Shown here in pieces: positions 61,109 to 64,000 of a stretch of DNA of 64,000 nt. Position 1 is the first letter of the stretch; every line of letters begins with the position of its first letter. Origin of the DNA: an uncultured Opitutaceae bacterium (GTDB lineage: Bacteria; Verrucomicrobiota; Verrucomicrobiia; Opitutales; Opitutaceae); assembly GCA_937958045.1 (NCBI GenBank), contig CALFXL010000045.1:1-64000 (forward strand). The letters run 5' to 3'. The translations under genes and the position numbers were made by a program. The notes below the pieces were generated by a model. It was given only the letters and a program-made list of their open reading frames with translations, had not been told where the DNA came from and searched no databases.

Positions 61109-63160
61109 ATGTCCGCTCACACGCACAGCTCGACGATGGAATCAGCAAACTCCGGTGATGCCGCTCTGCAGCCGGTGTACATGGGATTACCGCACGAGCG
61201 GGTGCTGAGGCCGCGCTTCTGGGTGGCGCTGGTGCTGACGATTCCCGTGATGGCGCTCGCGATGGGCGAGATGGTGTTTCCCGCGCTTATCCAAAAAGTG
61301 GATACACTCGCGCACGGACTGAACGGGTGGCTGCAATTCGCGCTGACCACGCCGGTGTTTTTCTGGAGCGGCCGGTTCTTTATTCGGCGCTGGTGGAAAT
61401 CGATTCGTGAACGGGACACCAACATGTTCACGCTCACGGTGACGGGCACCGGCGCGGCTTATTTCTACAGTGCGGCGGCGGTGATTTGGGGCGACCATTT
61501 CCCGGCCGCGCTGCGTGGTGAGCACGGAGCCCCGCTGTATTTCGAAGCCGCGGCGGTGATCACGACGATCGTGTTGCTGGGGCAGATTTTGGAACAGCGC
61601 GCGCATGCGCGCACCGACGCGGCGATTCGCGCGCTGATGGCACTGGCGCCGAGCATCGCGCATCGCGTGACGGACGACGGACGTGAAGAAGACGTGCCGC
61701 TGGATCAAGTCGTGCAAGGCGACATCTTGCGCGTTCGGCCTGGCGAAAGCGTGCCGGTCGATGGTGTGGTGGTTTCGGGTGCGAGCAGCGTGGATGAATC
61801 GATGCTCACGGGCGAAGCGGAGCCGATGGATAAAACGGCAGGCGACCCGGTGAGCGCGGGAACGTTGAACACGACGGGCACGTTTACTCTGAGAGCGGAA
61901 CGTGTGGGCGCCGAGACCTTGCTCGCGCAAATCATCCGGCTCGTCGAAGAAGCGCAGGAAAGCGAACCGCCCATCGCGCGTCTCGCCGATCGTGTATCCG
62001 CAATCTTCATACCGCTGGTGCTGGCGGTGGCGCTGATCACGCTGGCGATCTGGTGGTGGGTGGGGCCGGAGCCGGCGTTCCTGCATGGATTGTTGAATGC
62101 GGTCGCGGTGCTGATCATCGCATGTCCGTGTGCGCTGGGACTGGCGACGCCGGTGGCGTTGGTGACGGGAATCGGTCGCGGCGCGCAAGCGGGCGTGTTG
62201 GTAAAAGACGCGGCGGCGTTGGAACGGCTGTCGTTGGCCACGACATTGTTGATCGATAAAACCGGCACGTTGACCGAGGGAAAACCGCGCGTGGTGGGCA
62301 TCTATGCGACGACGGGTTTTTCGGAGGAGCGGTTGCTGCGTTTCGCCGCAGCGGCTGAAAGCGCGAGCGAACATCCATTGGCGCGCGCCATCGTCGCGGC
62401 GGCGCGCGAGCGAAACGTGGAGGTTCCGGCGGTGGAGTCGTTTTCAGCCGAACCAGGCGCCGGCGTGACGGCACGAGTGGACGGACATTTCGTGTATGTT
62501 GGCCGCGTGAAAGGAGAGCCACTGCGGGCTACGGCGGGAGCCGAACCGCGTACATTGGTTTCTGTCGCGATCGATGATCTGGTGATCGGCGAAATCGCGT
62601 TGGCAGATGCCCTCAAGGAAACCACGCCGGCGGCCGTCGCGGAATTGCGGCGGTTGGGCCTGCGCGTGGTGATGGTTACCGGCGATCGCGAAGCGGTGGC
62701 GCGCCCGATTGCCGCTGCGCTTTCGTTGGAGGAAGTCCATGCGGGGGTGACGCCTGCGCAGAAACAAAGTCTGGTCCGCGAACACCAGAAGCGGGGAGAG
62801 CGCGTGGTTTTTGCCGGAGACGGGTTAAACGACGCCCCGGCATTGGCCGCGGCCGATGTCGGCATCGCCATGGGCGATGGCACGCATGTCGCCATCGAAA
62901 GCGCGGGCTTGGTGCTCGTGAAAGGAGATCTCCAGGCGATCGTGCGTGCCGTGCACCTCAGTCGCGCGGTCCTTAAGACGATCCGCCAAAATCTATTTTT
63001 GGCATTCTTCTACAATGGGTTGGGGATTCCGGTGGCCGCAGGCGTGCTTTATCCATTCTTCGGATGGCTCCTGAATCCGATGATCGCCGGTGTCGCGATG
63101 AGTTTGAGTTCGATCAGCGTGGTTGCCAACGCGCTGAGCCTACGACGGCAGCGGCTGTGA
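61109..63160 (+). CDS. copA: Copper-type P1B ATPase without N-terminal HMA
   Basis: 683 aa. It contains eight expected TM segments, the ion motif Cys339-Pro-Cys341, the phosphorylated Asp383 in 'DKTGT', 'TGEAEP' of the actuator, 'SASEHPLARAI' of the nucleotide domain and 'GDGLNDAPAL'. These identify a P1B copper-exporting type. Unlike most CopA it has no CxxC metal-binding domain at the N-terminus, only a short 'SAHTHSSTMES' stretch; this matches the CopB/short CopA groups. Start at MSAHTHS. Confidence 0.9.
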   Translation: MSAHTHSSTMESANSGDAALQPVYMGLPHERVLRPRFWVALVLTIPVMALAMGEMVFPALIQKVDTLAHGLNGWLQFALTTPVFFWSGRFFIRRWWKSIRERDTNMFTLTVTGTGAAYFYSAAAVIWGDHFPAALRGEHGAPLYFEAAAVITTIVLLGQILEQRAHARTDAAIRALMALAPSIAHRVTDDGREEDVPLDQVVQGDILRVRPGESVPVDGVVVSGASSVDESMLTGEAEPMDKTAGDPVSAGTLNTTGTFTLRAERVGAETLLAQIIRLVEEAQESEPPIARLADRVSAIFIPLVLAVALITLAIWWWVGPEPAFLHGLLNAVAVLIIACPCALGLATPVALVTGIGRGAQAGVLVKDAAALERLSLATTLLIDKTGTLTEGKPRVVGIYATTGFSEERLLRFAAAAESASEHPLARAIVAAARERNVEVPAVESFSAEPGAGVTARVDGHFVYVGRVKGEPLRATAGAEPRTLVSVAIDDLVIGEIALADALKETTPAAVAELRRLGLRVVMVTGDREAVARPIAAALSLEEVHAGVTPAQKQSLVREHQKRGERVVFAGDGLNDAPALAAADVGIAMGDGTHVAIESAGLVLVKGDLQAIVRAVHLSRAVLKTIRQNLFLAFFYNGLGIPVAAGVLYPFFGWLLNPMIAGVAMSLSSISVVANALSLRRQRL

Positions 63161-63475
63161 ATATTTCATAACGCACTTGGAAACTAGAGAGAGGCCTCGT
63201 GCGCCGAGGCCTCAACCCGCGTGTGTATTTAATTAAGGGAACCCTCGGTTGCCGTTAATAGAGTTTGGCTTATTATCAAAACAACGGGTACTAATTACGG
63301 AATTCGTACTGTTTGATTTTCTCGGGACTCGCTTCTTACGCACCTGCGCAAGAGCGTCCGCCCGAACCCTACCCCGAGCGGCACCTGCAGCAGGGACCCA
63401 CACCTCCCGGTTTCAATCACTGCTCGAGTAACCCAACTCATCTGGATTCTGCTCCAGTTGGAGAAAACCCAAACT
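63161..63475. other. Leader/intergenic region before TonB receptor
   Basis: 315 bases. A 9-bp hairpin (gaggcctcg/cgaggcctc, 63191-63213) lacks a following T run, so it is not a standard terminator. Downstream AT-rich sequence (63225-63300) may hold the receptor promoter. No gene seen. Confidence 0.5.
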
Positions 63476-64000
63476 ATGAACACGAAAATCCCCCGTCGAC
63501 AGCTACGTCGACTGCTAGCAGCGCACATGCTTGCGCTTTCGGCTTCTTCGCTGGTGTACGCCCAGCAGGTGAGCCCGCAACCGTTGCCCTCCGCCACGAA
63601 CAGCCAGAACCCGGTTGACGTGCCCAGCGAGGACGAAGTGATCATCCTCTCGCCCTTCACGGTTTCGACGAACAAAGATCAGGGCTATTTCGCTGCCAAC
63701 ACCTTGGCCGGCAGCCGCATGAACACGAACATTGCGGATTTGGGCGCCTCGATCTCGGTTATCACGCTCCAGCAGATGGAGGATACCGCTTCGACGGATA
63801 TCAATGATATCTTCCGTTACGAGGTGAATACGGAAGGTTCGATGACTTATACACCGGGTACGCAAAGCATGCGTAACGACGGTATTCTTGACGTGAATGC
63901 CGGTGGTACCCGAGGCAACGCTCTCGAGTCTTACACCAACGCAGGAGCTAATCGTGTTCGTGGTCTTGGTGCGCCCAGCTCCGCGGTAAACTATTATCCT
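63476..64000 (+). CDS. TonB-dependent receptor, N-terminal part (3' end outside window)
   Basis: 175 codons to the window end. Signal peptide (about 1-26, ending 'VYAQQ'), then 'EDEVIILSPFTVSTNKDQGYFAANTLAGSRMNTNI', the TonB-box/linker style typical of the Opitutaceae receptors, and a plug start 'ISVITLQQMEDTASTDINDIFRYE' and 'RVRGLGAPSSAVNYYP'. The substrate is unknown. It is a separate gene from the receptor at the window start. Confidence 0.9.
   Translation, partial: MNTKIPRRQLRRLLAAHMLALSASSLVYAQQVSPQPLPSATNSQNPVDVPSEDEVIILSPFTVSTNKDQGYFAANTLAGSRMNTNIADLGASISVITLQQMEDTASTDINDIFRYEVNTEGSMTYTPGTQSMRNDGILDVNAGGTRGNALESYTNAGANRVRGLGAPSSAVNYYP

Noticed and set aside
63191..63213. Terminator after copA
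   Set aside because: A perfect 9-bp hairpin exists but there is no T run on either strand.
1..64000. CRISPR arrays, tRNA or rRNA genes, insertion sequences
   Set aside because: No regularly spaced direct repeats, no tRNA cloverleaf or rRNA sequence and no transposase-like protein was found.

Overview
The window is a 64 kb piece of GC-rich chromosome, most likely from a member of the Opitutaceae (phylum Verrucomicrobiota). This rests on sequence style, not a database search. Both ends carry large TonB-dependent receptors of the type expanded in that family (N-terminus with a short 'VIxLSPFxV' segment before the plug, barrel ending in Phe). A lexA gene is preceded by GTTC-N4-GAAC boxes, the form I recall for verrucomicrobial LexA. 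Many genes lack a clear Shine-Dalgarno. I see no tRNA, rRNA, CRISPR array, transposase or phage gene. The window reads as ordinary chromosome with several small accessory modules.

Layout. 1-2.4 kb: C-terminal part of a TonB-dependent receptor. 2.5-5.1 kb: divergent lexA and uup (ABC-F) around an array of LexA half-sites. 5.2-11.6 kb: signalling block with a response regulator, a structured untranslated leader, a chemoreceptor, a multi-PAS hybrid histidine kinase and a CheY-like receiver. 11.6-16.9 kb: DoxX protein, WYL regulator, three VOC (glyoxalase-fold) genes, a nucleotide-sugar-epimerase-like oxidoreductase and a lactonase-type beta-propeller; two VOC genes share an 18-bp palindromic operator candidate. 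17-28.8 kb: mostly housekeeping (TonB-C protein, TrmH-type methyltransferase, M32 carboxypeptidase, PfkB kinase, TatD, RarA, transglutaminase, ribH-nusB, ftsY). 28.9-30.7 kb: a threonine/serine dehydratase preceded by an Ile/Met-rich leader peptide and a terminator with a competing antiterminator, which looks like ilv-type attenuation. 30.7-38.0 kb: metal (probably zinc) island with a His-loop TonB receptor, a small His/Cys protein, a DUF481 outer-membrane protein, a WD40 protein and a COG0523 GTPase with a poly-His tract. 38.2-44.3 kb: GT28 glycosyltransferase, App1-type phosphatase, DegP-type protease and an OmpR/histidine kinase pair, with a TTACA-N4-TGTAA palindrome before the protease. 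44.3-49.1 kb: pyruvate kinase, YycJ-type nuclease, then PTPS, FolE2 and a sepiapterin-reductase-like SDR, together a plausible tetrahydrobiopterin pathway. 49.2-63.2 kb: secreted hydrolase, lipoprotein, UbiB-type kinase, topoisomerase IB, PAP2 enzyme, Tat-exported metallo-hydrolase, TrhO, FKBP, CvfB, a copper-type P-ATPase and several small unknowns. 63.5-64.0 kb: N-terminus of another TonB-dependent receptor, cut by the window end.

The observations most worth following up are the candidate Ile attenuator on the stand-alone dehydratase, the PTPS-FolE2-SR cluster, the four-half-site LexA array, and the shared operator linking a WYL regulator to two VOC genes.
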